A stretch of DNA of 29,461 nucleotides, taken from the NCBI GenBank assembly GCA_900546495.1, contig URDN01000032.1, forward strand, positions 1 through 29,461, given 5' to 3'. The notes beneath the pieces are model-generated. The model searched no databases and was not told the DNA's origin. It worked only from the letters and a program-made list of their open reading frames with translations. Within the stretch, counting starts at the first letter, position 1, and every line of letters begins with the position of its first letter. A program made the translations under genes and the position numbers. Positions 1 through 8,099 of this stretch are shown here, one piece after another. The stretch comes from an uncultured Lachnospiraceae bacterium. GTDB lineage: Bacteria > Bacillota > Clostridia > Lachnospirales > Lachnospiraceae.

Positions 1-34
1 GTAGCGAAAGCGGATTGCGAATGTCCGCTTTACA
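1..34. repeat. 34-bp hairpin repeat, left copy (inverted relative to 29409-29442)
   Basis: These 34 bases are the exact reverse complement of 29409-29442, and 18 bases of the same unit recur at 9866-9883. The unit contains an 8-bp stem (AAAGCGGA / TCCGCTTT) around a 9-nt loop. The copy may continue left of the window. It sits just beyond the lon terminator, so it is intergenic. A dispersed repeat is certain for two copies; its function is unknown. Confidence 0.85.
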
Positions 35-38
35 CATG

Positions 39-80
39 GAAAAAGAACGTGCCTCAGAGTTAAGAGACACGTTCTTTTTC
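39..80. terminator. Bidirectional intrinsic terminator downstream of lon
   Basis: A perfect 13-bp stem (39-51 with 68-80, core AAGAACGTG / CACGTTCTT) with a 16-nt loop. It is A-rich on the left and T-rich on the right, so it can terminate transcription in both directions. It lies about 140 bp past the lon stop codon; the DNA between (81-221) is AT-rich and shows nothing else I can name. Confidence 0.75.
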
Positions 81-221
81 TGTTTATACCATTCTTTGCA
101 GTTTTCTTTTTACAAATGAAATAATTTTACCATTTGCTTTTTTCAGACCAGATTATTTTTCTTTTTTCCAGACTGAATTATTCCATTTTTCTCTGCTGCA
201 TATAGGCAAATTATTTTACTG

Positions 222-2498
222 TTATTCACTTATAAGACCAGTCTGCTTGAGTACTTCTTCCACACGTTTGACCGGAATAATATGTAATTCTGCTTTTACT
301 TCTTCTGCCACATCCTCCAGATCTTCTCGATTATCATACGGAATAAACACAGTCTTGATACCGGCTCTCTGTGCTGCCATCAGTTTCTCCGGCAGACCAC
401 CGATTGGCATTACACCGCCTCGCAACGATACTTCACCCGTCATGGCAAACTCCGGAGAAATTCCCTTGTTCAGTAACATAGAAGTCAATGCTGTCACGAT
501 CGTAATACCCGCTGACGGTCCATCCTTTGGAACTGCTCCTGCCGGCACATGGATATGCAGATCTGCTTCTTTTAAGACTTCTGCCTCCTCCGGGAACATA
601 GATTTCACCAGTGTCAGCGCAATCTGCACGGACTCTTTCATTACGTCACCCAGTTGTCCGGTTACTTTCACTTTTCCGTCACCGTGGATTTTGGCAGTTT
701 CAATAAATAGGATCTCTCCTCCTGCGCTGGTCCATGCAAGTCCAGTTACCACACCCGGCTGTGCTTCCTGCATCCGCACATCATGGTGTAACTGCTTGCG
801 TCCCAGAAACTCTTTCAGACGTTTTACCCCTACGGTAATACTCTTCTGCTCGCCTTTTACCAATTTTACGGCTGCCTGACGACACAACGTTTCCAGTTTT
901 TTCTTTAATCCACGAACCCCGGATTCCATTGTGTATTCGCTGATGATTTCACGCATGGCATCATCCGTTACTTTCAGATTTTGCTTTTTCAGTCCCATAG
1001 TGGACATTGCATTCGGAAGCAAATACTTTTTCGCAATTTCAAATTTTTCCACGGCGGTATAACCCGGGAACTGAATCACTTCCATACGGTTCAATAACGG
1101 TTCCGGAATCGTATCAACGGAGTTAGCCGTACAGATAAACAGTACATTCGACAGATCATATGGAACGTTCATATAATGATCGGTAAAACTGAAATTCTGC
1201 TCCGGATCAAGGACTTCCAACAACGCACTTGCCGGATCTCCGCTGTAATCATGGGACAGTTTATCTACCTCATCCAGCACCATCACCGGATTCGAACTGC
1301 CGCTGCGCTTCATGCCCTCCATGATACGTCCCGGCATTGCTCCGATATAAGTTCTTCTGTGACCACGGATCTCAGCCTCATCCCTGACACCGCCAAGACT
1401 GATCCGCACATATTCCCGGTTCAGTGCTTTGGCAATACTCTGGCAGATACTGGTCTTACCAGTGCCCGGTGCACCGACAAAAAGCAGGATAGAACCAGAC
1501 TGCTTCTTATTCAATGCCATCACCGCAATCTGCTCCACAATACGCTCTTTTACTTTTTTCAGACCGTAATGCTGCTCATCCAGCACCTGCTCTGCCTGAT
1601 TTAAGTCAATTTCCACCGGCGCTGCTGCTTTCCAGTTCAGGGAAGTCATAAAATCCAGATAATCATAGAGCAAACCGTATTCATGGCTGTCTTTGCCCTC
1701 CTGTTTCATACGGTTCAGCACTTTTTCGGCTTCTTTTCTGGCTTCCTCATTCATGCCGGATTCCTGAATCTTTTTCTCAAATTTACGAACATCAGAAATA
1801 TTTTCCGGGTGCATCTCATCCAACTGCTGCTGCAAAAACTCAATCTGTTTCTTTAATGCAGACTCCCGGTAAACACGTTCATGTGTCTCCTGCTGCGCAT
1901 TTTCTGCCTCGTCACTGACATGCGCCATCTCGATAAATTCATAAATGGACTGCTCGATCAGTTCCGTACGTTCCCGCACAGAATCTGCCGCGATGATCGC
2001 ATATTTTTCCTCCGGCGTAATGCTCAAATAAGCGGACAGCGCACAGATGATCTCGGTCATGTTACTCCAGTGCTGAATAAATGCCCGTGCCCAGACGCCC
2101 CACTGAAAACCGCTGACAAACTGAATCAGACTCTTTTTCGCCTCTTTATAAATTTCCTTTTCTTCTTCCTCCGGCAGATCTGCCACTTCGGAACAGATTG
2201 CCGCATCTGCGGTAAGAGCTCCGTCCGTTATCTCTATGTCAGAAACATCCACACGATTATGGACACGGATGCTGATATTTCCCTCATCATCCACATTTTC
2301 TACGGTTCCAACAAGACCTTTTTCCTGAAAATCATCAACGGTAAGGTCTTCCCGTTTCTTTTCTTCTTTCTGGATCAGAAACAGAATTTCTTCTCCCTTT
2401 TCAACTTTTTCAACCTGCATGCGTTCCAGAACGTCTTTTTTAAAATTAAATGTGACGCCTGGAAGGAGCAGTAAATCATATACTGGTAAAACTAACAT
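222..2498 (-). CDS. lon: ATP-dependent protease LonA (S16 family)
   Basis: Cytoplasmic ATP-dependent serine protease that degrades misfolded and regulatory proteins. Counting from the ATG at 2498 (758 aa), an N-terminal LON substrate-binding domain (LPVYDLLLLPGV) is followed by a coiled-coil stretch, an AAA+ module with Walker A GAPGTGKT (about 342-349) and Walker B VMVLDE (about 405-410), and the protease domain. The catalytic dyad is Ser about 662 (KDGPSAG) and Lys about 705 (LPEK). The 43-residue spacing equals that of E. coli Lon S679/K722. An in-frame TTG at 2522 would add 8 residues, but AGGAGG sits inside that extension 7 nt before the ATG, so 2498 is the start. Length is normal for LonA. 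It is monocistronic, between two terminators, with a CIRCE-overlapped promoter, so HrcA heat-shock control is likely. Confidence 0.96.
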   Translation of the reverse strand: MLVLPVYDLLLLPGVTFNFKKDVLERMQVEKVEKGEEILFLIQKEEKKREDLTVDDFQEKGLVGTVENVDDEGNISIRVHNRVDVSDIEITDGALTADAAICSEVADLPEEEEKEIYKEAKKSLIQFVSGFQWGVWARAFIQHWSNMTEIICALSAYLSITPEEKYAIIAADSVRERTELIEQSIYEFIEMAHVSDEAENAQQETHERVYRESALKKQIEFLQQQLDEMHPENISDVRKFEKKIQESGMNEEARKEAEKVLNRMKQEGKDSHEYGLLYDYLDFMTSLNWKAAAPVEIDLNQAEQVLDEQHYGLKKVKERIVEQIAVMALNKKQSGSILLFVGAPGTGKTSICQSIAKALNREYVRISLGGVRDEAEIRGHRRTYIGAMPGRIMEGMKRSGSSNPVMVLDEVDKLSHDYSGDPASALLEVLDPEQNFSFTDHYMNVPYDLSNVLFICTANSVDTIPEPLLNRMEVIQFPGYTAVEKFEIAKKYLLPNAMSTMGLKKQNLKVTDDAMREIISEYTMESGVRGLKKKLETLCRQAAVKLVKGEQKSITVGVKRLKEFLGRKQLHHDVRMQEAQPGVVTGLAWTSAGGEILFIETAKIHGDGKVKVTGQLGDVMKESVQIALTLVKSMFPEEAEVLKEADLHIHVPAGAVPKDGPSAGITIVTALTSMLLNKGISPEFAMTGEVSLRGGVMPIGGLPEKLMAAQRAGIKTVFIPYDNREDLEDVAEEVKAELHIIPVKRVEEVLKQTGLISE

Positions 2499-2515
2499 AC
2501 GATCGCCTCCTTCTG

Positions 2516-2542
2516 TTAGCAAAGTGTCCTATTGAGTGCTAA
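2516..2542. promoter_or_regulatory. CIRCE operator (HrcA site) upstream of lon
   Basis: The CIRCE consensus is TTAGCACTC-N9-GAGTGCTAA. On the plus strand 2534-2542 is a perfect GAGTGCTAA; 2516-2524 is TTAGCAAAG, matching the first six of nine bases of the other half; the spacer is exactly 9. In the sense of lon the perfect half comes first, overlapping the end of the -10 box, and the weaker half runs up to the ribosome binding site. A repressor bound here would block initiation. The call rests on the pattern alone. Confidence 0.8.
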
Positions 2543-2569
2543 TTATACCACATTCTTCGCATTTTGCAA
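2542..2569 (-). promoter_or_regulatory. SigA-type promoter of lon
   Basis: On the minus strand TTGCAA (2569-2564), a 16-bp spacer, then TATAAT (2547-2542) preceded by TGG, an extended -10. The last base of the -10 is the first base of the CIRCE element, so promoter and operator overlap. Confidence 0.8.
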
Positions 2570-2654
2570 GTTATTGGAGCTAAACTGCCGGTTGAAAAAT
2601 AAGAAAGCCGATAGGTTGTGTTTATTTGATGAGTTATTTTATTTAGATTGTGAA

Positions 2655-2723
2655 CAGAAAAAAGAAATCGTCACCTCACGCAGGCTAAGACGCCTGCTTT
2701 GAGGAGAAGATTTCTTTTTTCTG
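2655..2723. terminator. Long nested terminator hairpin between the GTPase-nuclease gene and lon
   Basis: Perfect 15-bp outer stem (2655-2669 with 2709-2723, CAGAAAAAAGAAATC and its complement) enclosing further nested stems: CCTCA/TGAGG and GCAGGC/GCCTGC. A T-tract lies in the outer arm on each strand. It starts 9 bp after the stop codon of the upstream gene and separates it from the lon promoter. Confidence 0.85.
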
Positions 2724-2731
2724 CTTTTACA

Positions 2732-5497
2732 TTACTTATTTTTTGCTTCCAGAAGTTCTCCGATGAGACGATTTTTCGTCGTTGACTCCTGCATATAAGT
2801 TTCACTGAGCTGTTTTCCTGCCAGTTCCATCTCCGCATGCAAATCTCTGGCGGACAGCAGCCGACATCCTTCGCCACGGATGATGACCTGTTCCAGTCCA
2901 TCAGAAGTTGCCACAGTGACCTGATATTTTGACGCATTGGTATGTGCAAATTTTTCAATATACTGATCGGCAGTTTCTGCTTCTTTTGTAAATACAACAT
3001 GAATGTTGTGATAATCGAAGCATTCTGTCTCATGTCCGATCACACGGTACGCATCAAATACGGCAATGACTTCGATCTGCTTCATGCCCTGATAATTACA
3101 CAGCTTGTCTAATAAAATACCTCTGGCTGAATCCATATTTTCCCGGGCAAGGTCTTTGAGCTCATCCCACGCAAATATGATATTGTAGCCATCCACCAGC
3201 AGATATTCCTGTTTTTTCGGCTGTGGCGTAAAACTTCTGGTGACAGATTCCGTCCGGCTTTCCACTCTGCGCCGGCGCACCACCCCGTTTCTTCTGGTTC
3301 TGGCACCGCTATTTGCATAAAATGTTTTTTCCAGAATGGCGTCTACTTCGTCCACACCGATCCACTCATCCATAACACTGCGTGTTGCCCGTTCTGGAAG
3401 TTCTTCCATTTTCACCGTTTCCGGCTGCCATCCTTCCACATGCATGTGCTCCTTTACTTCGTTCCATGGAATTGTAAAACCGGCACCATGCGTGCAGAAT
3501 ACGGAACCGGATGGATTGGCAGTATCGTGTTCTGCATCATATCCGATGGCTTCGATAACTTCTGCCGCATTATGACATGGAGCATAACCATCCAAAGTGA
3601 GGAAAATACGCCCAAAACCTTTGGTGTAAGCTGCCACTTCTTTCGGATAATCCTGCATTTCACTGACCGGTGCATGTCCGGTCAACACCGACAGACCGCC
3701 CTGTGCCTGTGTAATCTCAAAGGTGCCGTTCATTTTTTCAATATCTGTCATTGCCCTTCCGATCATCTGCTCCGGAAGTTCCATCCGAAATTGATAATAC
3801 GGCTCTAACAATACCGATTCCGACTCCATCAGTCCCTGACGGATAGCACGATAAGTTGCTTGGCGGAAATCTCCTCCCTCGGTGTGTTTCTGATGGGCAC
3901 GTCCGGCGATCAATGTAATTTTCATATCTGTGATAACAGAGCCTGTCAGCACACCACGATGTTCCCGTTCCAGAAGGTGCGTCACAATCAGGCGCTGCCA
4001 GTTTTTATCCAGCATATCTTCGCTGCAATCTACGTCAATCTGCAATCCACTGCCTGCCGGAAGTGGCTCCAGTAATAAATGCACTTCCGCATAATGACGC
4101 AGCGGTTCAAAATGTCCGACACCCTCTACGGTATTTGCAATCGTTTCTTTGTATACAATATGGGATTTTCCAAAGGTAACTGCAATACCAAAGCGTTCTT
4201 CAATGACGCTCTGCAGGATTTCTGTCTGGATTTCTCCCATAATCTGTGCCTGAATCTCCTGCAATTGTTCATCCCAGACGATATGGAGCTCTGGCTGTTC
4301 CTCTTCTAATAATTTTAATTTAGGAAGCATAACTGCCGGATCACACCCTTCCGGCAGACAAACCTGACAGGTCAGGACCGGCTCTAACAGTGGCGGCAGT
4401 GTTTCTGCTTCTTCTCCCAGTCCCTGACCCGGATAAGTTTCTGCCAGACCGGTAACCGCACAGATTTCTCCGGCTTCTGCCTGCTTCCGGACTTCATATT
4501 TTTCACCGGAATACACACGGATCTGGTTAACTTTTTCCAGCACATCATCTTCTCCAGTGGACTTCGTACGAAGAAGATCTTTTACTTTTAATACACCGCC
4601 GGTTACTTTTAAATGCGTCAGGCGGTTGCCCTGCTCATCTCTGGAAATCTTATACACTTTTGCAGAAAATGTCGACGGATAGGTAGCTTCTTCCGTCCAG
4701 AACTCAAATCCATTTAAAAACGCTTCAATTCCTTCCATTTTCAGAGCAGAACCAAAATAACACGGAAATACTTCTCGCTCCCGGATCATTGCCCGAATCT
4801 GTACATCGGATACCGTTCCTGTCTCCAGATAGGCTTCTAATGCTCCCTCCTGACAAGTTGCCAGTTCCTCATACCATGTTTCCAGAGATAAACCATTTTG
4901 GTCTGTATTCTTGTTTAAAGTTATTGTCTGTTTCTGAGTGGTTCCGGCATCATATCCCTTTTTCTCATCTGTAATGTCCGTGGTAACAGCATCTGCCAAA
5001 ACAGATGAAGTGGAAAAATCAATGCATCCTTCGGATAACCGTTCTTTTAACTCGGTCATCACGGCTGCCTGATCTGCTCCCGGCTGATCCATTTTGTTTA
5101 CAAAAAGAAACGTTGGAATCTCATACTGCTGCAATAGATTCCACAGCGTCTGCGTATGTCCCTGCACGCCGTCTGATCCGCTGATCAGCAACACCGCGTA
5201 ATCCAGCACCTGAAGCACTCGCTCCATTTCCGCGGAAAAATCCACATGCCCCGGAGTATCCAATAATGTCAGATCGGTATCACGCCAGCTTAATTCTGCC
5301 TGTTTGGAAAAAATCGTAATTCCTCTGGCACGTTCCCGCTCGTCCGTATCCAGAAATGCATCTTTTGTATCTACTTTTCCAAGTTTTCGAATTGCTCCGG
5401 AAGTATACAAAAGTGCCTCTGACAGCGTGGTTTTTCCGGAATCCACATGTGCCATCAGTCCGGTACAGATGTGCTTTCTTTTATTTTCATTTGTCAT
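2732..5497 (-). CDS. TetM/EF-G-like translational GTPase fused to a Rae1/YacP-type NYN endoribonuclease domain
   Basis: Two-part protein of about 921 aa. Numbering is from the alternative GTG start at 5506 (924 aa). The N-terminal ~700 residues are a ribosomal-protection-type GTPase: G1 AHVDSGKT (19-26), G2 RGITI (61-65), G3 DTPGH (83-87), G4 NKMD (137-140), then EF-G-like domains. After an Arg-rich linker (RTRRNGVVRRRR), residues 767-924 match B. subtilis YacP/Rae1, a nuclease that cuts mRNA in the ribosomal A site (LLVDGYNIIFAW, FDAY, FTKEAETADQYIEK, ATSDG). D772 and D847 align with the Rae1 aspartates D7 and D81. The loop that in Tet(M) reads YSPVST is here KHTEGG, EF-G-like, so tetracycline resistance should not be assumed. 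GAGG (5513-5510) lies 12 nt before ATG 5497 but only 3 nt before GTG 5506, so I prefer the ATG. It is probably a ribosome rescue or quality-control factor (inference). Confidence 0.9.
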   Translation of the reverse strand: MTNENKRKHICTGLMAHVDSGKTTLSEALLYTSGAIRKLGKVDTKDAFLDTDERERARGITIFSKQAELSWRDTDLTLLDTPGHVDFSAEMERVLQVLDYAVLLISGSDGVQGHTQTLWNLLQQYEIPTFLFVNKMDQPGADQAAVMTELKERLSEGCIDFSTSSVLADAVTTDITDEKKGYDAGTTQKQTITLNKNTDQNGLSLETWYEELATCQEGALEAYLETGTVSDVQIRAMIREREVFPCYFGSALKMEGIEAFLNGFEFWTEEATYPSTFSAKVYKISRDEQGNRLTHLKVTGGVLKVKDLLRTKSTGEDDVLEKVNQIRVYSGEKYEVRKQAEAGEICAVTGLAETYPGQGLGEEAETLPPLLEPVLTCQVCLPEGCDPAVMLPKLKLLEEEQPELHIVWDEQLQEIQAQIMGEIQTEILQSVIEERFGIAVTFGKSHIVYKETIANTVEGVGHFEPLRHYAEVHLLLEPLPAGSGLQIDVDCSEDMLDKNWQRLIVTHLLEREHRGVLTGSVITDMKITLIAGRAHQKHTEGGDFRQATYRAIRQGLMESESVLLEPYYQFRMELPEQMIGRAMTDIEKMNGTFEITQAQGGLSVLTGHAPVSEMQDYPKEVAAYTKGFGRIFLTLDGYAPCHNAAEVIEAIGYDAEHDTANPSGSVFCTHGAGFTIPWNEVKEHMHVEGWQPETVKMEELPERATRSVMDEWIGVDEVDAILEKTFYANSGARTRRNGVVRRRRVESRTESVTRSFTPQPKKQEYLLVDGYNIIFAWDELKDLARENMDSARGILLDKLCNYQGMKQIEVIAVFDAYRVIGHETECFDYHNIHVVFTKEAETADQYIEKFAHTNASKYQVTVATSDGLEQVIIRGEGCRLLSARDLHAEMELAGKQLSETYMQESTTKNRLIGELLEAKNK

Positions 5498-5630
5498 ATA
5501 TTTCACTTACCTCACAATTCGAATATGCCCGCCGCCGGCTCGGGCTGACGATCATGGCACGACTGGGTGTCTTTGGAGCTCATGTAGCTTCACGGATTGC
5601 CAAAGGATCTGTGTATTACGATCTGAGGCA
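5498..5630 (-). promoter_or_regulatory. Structured GC-rich leader of the GTPase-nuclease gene with short upstream ORFs
   Basis: This gap between the stop of the AAA+ gene and the GTPase-nuclease start is much more GC-rich than other spacers here. On the minus strand it can fold CTTTGG...CCAAAG enclosing AGCT...AGCT, and then GCCCG...CGGGC. Two short overlapping ORFs are present: 5583-5512 (23 codons plus stop; its TGA overlaps the GAGG of the main gene) and 5555-5487 (22 codons plus stop; runs across the main start and contains three consecutive CGG codons in PSRRRAY). Neither has a strong ribosome binding site. Attenuation or translational coupling is possible; read-through from the upstream gene is equally possible. 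Confidence 0.4.
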
Positions 5631-7115
5631 CTACTCCAGTAAAGATGCTACCGCATCTGCATCAAAAGTAACGGATGCCACATGATCTACCTCGATCTGA
5701 TACAGTGCATTTGCAGCGATATGTTCTGCTGCCTGCTCCAGATCACGGATACCGGTTGTATTTTCATATTTTTTCACAACGGCATCTAAGCCTTCCGGTG
5801 TCACAATGCACTCGTCCTCACTCATGCCCATACGTTTTAATACTTTCGGCAATGAGAAACGGGCGAAAATCGTCTTTTTCTCCTCCGGTGTATAATCCGG
5901 AATCTCGATTACTGCAAAACGTGACATCAACGGCGCGCTGATGCGGTCTTTGTCATTGGCAGTTGCGATTGGATATACTCCAACGGTTGGAACCATACAT
6001 TCCATGTAGTTGTCAGTAAATCCAAGGTTATCCAACAGAGTCAGCAATACATCTGCCGGATTGCCGTTTCCTTTTCCATTGGAAGCCTTATCTAACTCAT
6101 TGATGATAAATACCAGTCCGGATTCTCCTGCTGCGGAAAATGCCTCCATGATAATACCCGGTTTTGCATTGGCGTAAACACGGGAACTTCCGGTCAACTG
6201 CTCCGGATCATGGATGGAACTCATGTCCAGTGTGGTCCACGGCAGTTTCAGGATACGTGCCACCGCATAAGCGATCTGGGATTTTCCTGTTCCGGCAGGT
6301 CCGATCAGAAGCAGGCCGTATGCCGGTAACGTATGCGTACGGTTGATCTGAATGATCGTCTCGATGATACGCTGTTTTACACGCTCCATACCATATAATT
6401 CTTCGTCCAGAATACGACGTGCTTCTTCCGGATCAATTGCTTCAAAATAATTGCTCTTCCAACGGATATTCATCATGATGGAAAGGGCTCTCTGCGCATG
6501 ACGGCGCTCCTCTGCAGAAACTTCATGGGAACGTGCAACTGCCAGATTCCGGCGTGCCCACAGACGAATATTATCCGGCAAAGTGCGTCCTGCACAGTTC
6601 ATAAAATCTGTGATACTCTGCAGACTGGTCAGCTTCATGCTGTCGCCTTCTTCTTCCTGTTCTTCCTCATCAGACACTTCGGTCGGTGCGTTGCTGGCAA
6701 ACAGGCGCTCCATCATAAACTGTAAAAATCCATCCTCTGCGGACAGTTTTGTACCGCCGCCAAAAGCGATTTCACGAATCTTATATACAGCATAGCCATC
6801 CGGACGATTTACACCGGAAAGACGTACTGTAATATGGTTTTCTCCAAGCCAGCGCAGCAGGCTGACAAAACGTGCATCAATCTGTAAAATATCCGCACTG
6901 ATCTTACCATCTTCCTCCTCAAATTCAAAGGAAGTACGTTTTACCGGATTGGTAAAAACACCACAGGAATGATGCTTCCACTGGCGAATCTTGTTATCCA
7001 GTAACAGAATCGGAGATTCCGCGGATGCTTCAGAAGCATTGGAAAAAAACATGGTATAAGTACATTCTCCATGTGAATTTTTATCTGGTTTATTATTAAA
7101 ATCAAATACAGGCAT
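5631..7115 (-). CDS. Lon-like AAA+ ATPase lacking the LON and protease domains
   Basis: 494 aa. The C-terminal half (about 228-494) resembles the AAA+ module of Lon, including the segment before the P-loop (EEARRILDEELYGMERVKQRI here; QAEQVLDEQHYGLKKVKERI in the LonA at 222-2498). Walker A is GPAGTGKS (272-279), sensor 1 is in ATANDKD (N387), the arginine finger is in MSRF (R399) and sensor 2 is in TGIRDLEQ. Walker B reads VFIINE, so the usual aspartate is Asn339 while Glu340 is kept. The N-terminal ~225 residues have no recognised domain and include an acidic run (about 148-158). No Ser-Lys protease domain follows. The start is supported by AAAGGAG 8 nt before the ATG. The GTPase-nuclease lies 133 bp downstream, so they may be co-transcribed. 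It could act as an unfoldase or remodelling factor; substrate unknown. Confidence 0.8.
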   Translation of the reverse strand: MPVFDFNNKPDKNSHGECTYTMFFSNASEASAESPILLLDNKIRQWKHHSCGVFTNPVKRTSFEFEEEDGKISADILQIDARFVSLLRWLGENHITVRLSGVNRPDGYAVYKIREIAFGGGTKLSAEDGFLQFMMERLFASNAPTEVSDEEEQEEEGDSMKLTSLQSITDFMNCAGRTLPDNIRLWARRNLAVARSHEVSAEERRHAQRALSIMMNIRWKSNYFEAIDPEEARRILDEELYGMERVKQRIIETIIQINRTHTLPAYGLLLIGPAGTGKSQIAYAVARILKLPWTTLDMSSIHDPEQLTGSSRVYANAKPGIIMEAFSAAGESGLVFIINELDKASNGKGNGNPADVLLTLLDNLGFTDNYMECMVPTVGVYPIATANDKDRISAPLMSRFAVIEIPDYTPEEKKTIFARFSLPKVLKRMGMSEDECIVTPEGLDAVVKKYENTTGIRDLEQAAEHIAANALYQIEVDHVASVTFDADAVASLLE

Positions 7116-7188
7116 GAAAATTCTCCTTTTATCTTCTTGTTTTTAACAGTATAGCACTGCTTCCAATATTAGAAAAGTGGAAAATCGC

Positions 7189-7740
7189 CTATTCTTCTAC
7201 AGAAATCTGACGCAATTCCCCAGTCACGGAATCCATAACAAATCCACGGATTGTAATGTCTTTTGGCATCAGAGTATGATTTCTCAATGCGATCACGGTA
7301 TCTCTGACAGACTGTTCCACACATTCAAAGCCACCAAGCCATTTTTCCAGATCAATGCCGCTGTTTCGTACAATATTAATATGTTCCTGTGAAACACCTC
7401 TGTGAGTCAGTTCCTCCAGAAGTTTTCCACCGTCCATGCCCTGCACGCCGCAGTCCGTATGTCCAATAACCATTATTTCTTCCACGCCAAGCTCAATAAT
7501 TGCTACTAAAAGGCTTCGAACCACACTTCCATATGGATGCGTGATCACACCGCCGGCATTTTTTATGATTTTTGCATCGCCGTTTTTCAGACCAAGCGCT
7601 GCCGGAAGCAACTCTGTCAGACGTGTATCCATGCAGGTCAGGATTGCCAGTTTTTTGTCCGGATACTTGCTGGTCAAATACGGTTCGTATGCTTTGTCCT
7701 CCACAAATTTCTTATTATACTCCATGATTTCGTTAATCAT
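7189..7740 (-). CDS. Beta-class carbonic anhydrase
   Basis: 183 aa, the size of the short bacterial beta-carbonic anhydrases. It interconverts CO2 and bicarbonate in the cytoplasm. Zinc ligands and the active-site pair are visible: C36, D38 and R40 in TCMDTR, and H94 and C97 in GHTDCG. A GAGGAGG site precedes the ATG by about 6 nt. The next gene on this strand starts 73 bp after its stop. Bicarbonate is a substrate of CarAB, encoded further along, but that link is only metabolic. Confidence 0.92.
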   Translation of the reverse strand: MINEIMEYNKKFVEDKAYEPYLTSKYPDKKLAILTCMDTRLTELLPAALGLKNGDAKIIKNAGGVITHPYGSVVRSLLVAIIELGVEEIMVIGHTDCGVQGMDGGKLLEELTHRGVSQEHINIVRNSGIDLEKWLGGFECVEQSVRDTVIALRNHTLMPKDITIRGFVMDSVTGELRQISVEE

Positions 7741-8099
7741 TGGTACTCCTCCTCATTCAAACAAAATAAAATTAGAACTACTCAGATTCATCCCGACATG
7801 GCTTCACACCAAGTAGATTTAAAAGGAAAATACGCGTTCTTACAAACAAGTTTTACACTTTTCCCTTTCATCTGCATGTTTCTGAATAGTTCTATTTTAA
7901 CAATTATTTCCTGTTTTTACCAGACCACTTTTACCAGCATGGAATGTCCGTCCTCGCTAAACGCGGAAATATAAATTCACAAAAAAGTATATATTTTCCT
8001 TACATAAGACCTTTTTTATCATTTTATGTGATACAAAGCCATCCGAAAAAATATTCCGAATGGCTTTGAAAATTTTACTTTTAACAAGCTGCTTATATT
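7741..8099. other. Intergenic region upstream of the carbonic anhydrase gene
   Basis: 359 bp of AT-rich DNA. It must hold the carbonic anhydrase promoter, but I cannot single out a convincing -35/-10 pair. The only structure I support is the hairpin at 8034-8068. No credible short gene is seen. Confidence 0.5.
8034..8068. terminator. Hairpin terminator downstream of the MBL-fold RNase gene
   Basis: CAAAGCCAT (8034-8042) pairs with ATGGCTTTG (8060-8068), with further partial pairing inside, 32 bp past the stop of the minus-strand MBL gene. No strong T-run follows on the minus strand, so termination is plausible but not certain. Confidence 0.55.

Noticed and set aside
222..2522. TTG start of lon at 2522
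   Set aside because: The AGGAGG site would be inside the coding sequence; ATG at 2498 has correct spacing.
2732..5497. Calling the GTPase-nuclease a tetracycline resistance gene
   Set aside because: The Tet(M) YSPVST loop is absent, the segment is EF-G-like, and a nuclease domain is fused; similarity of the GTPase part alone does not support resistance.
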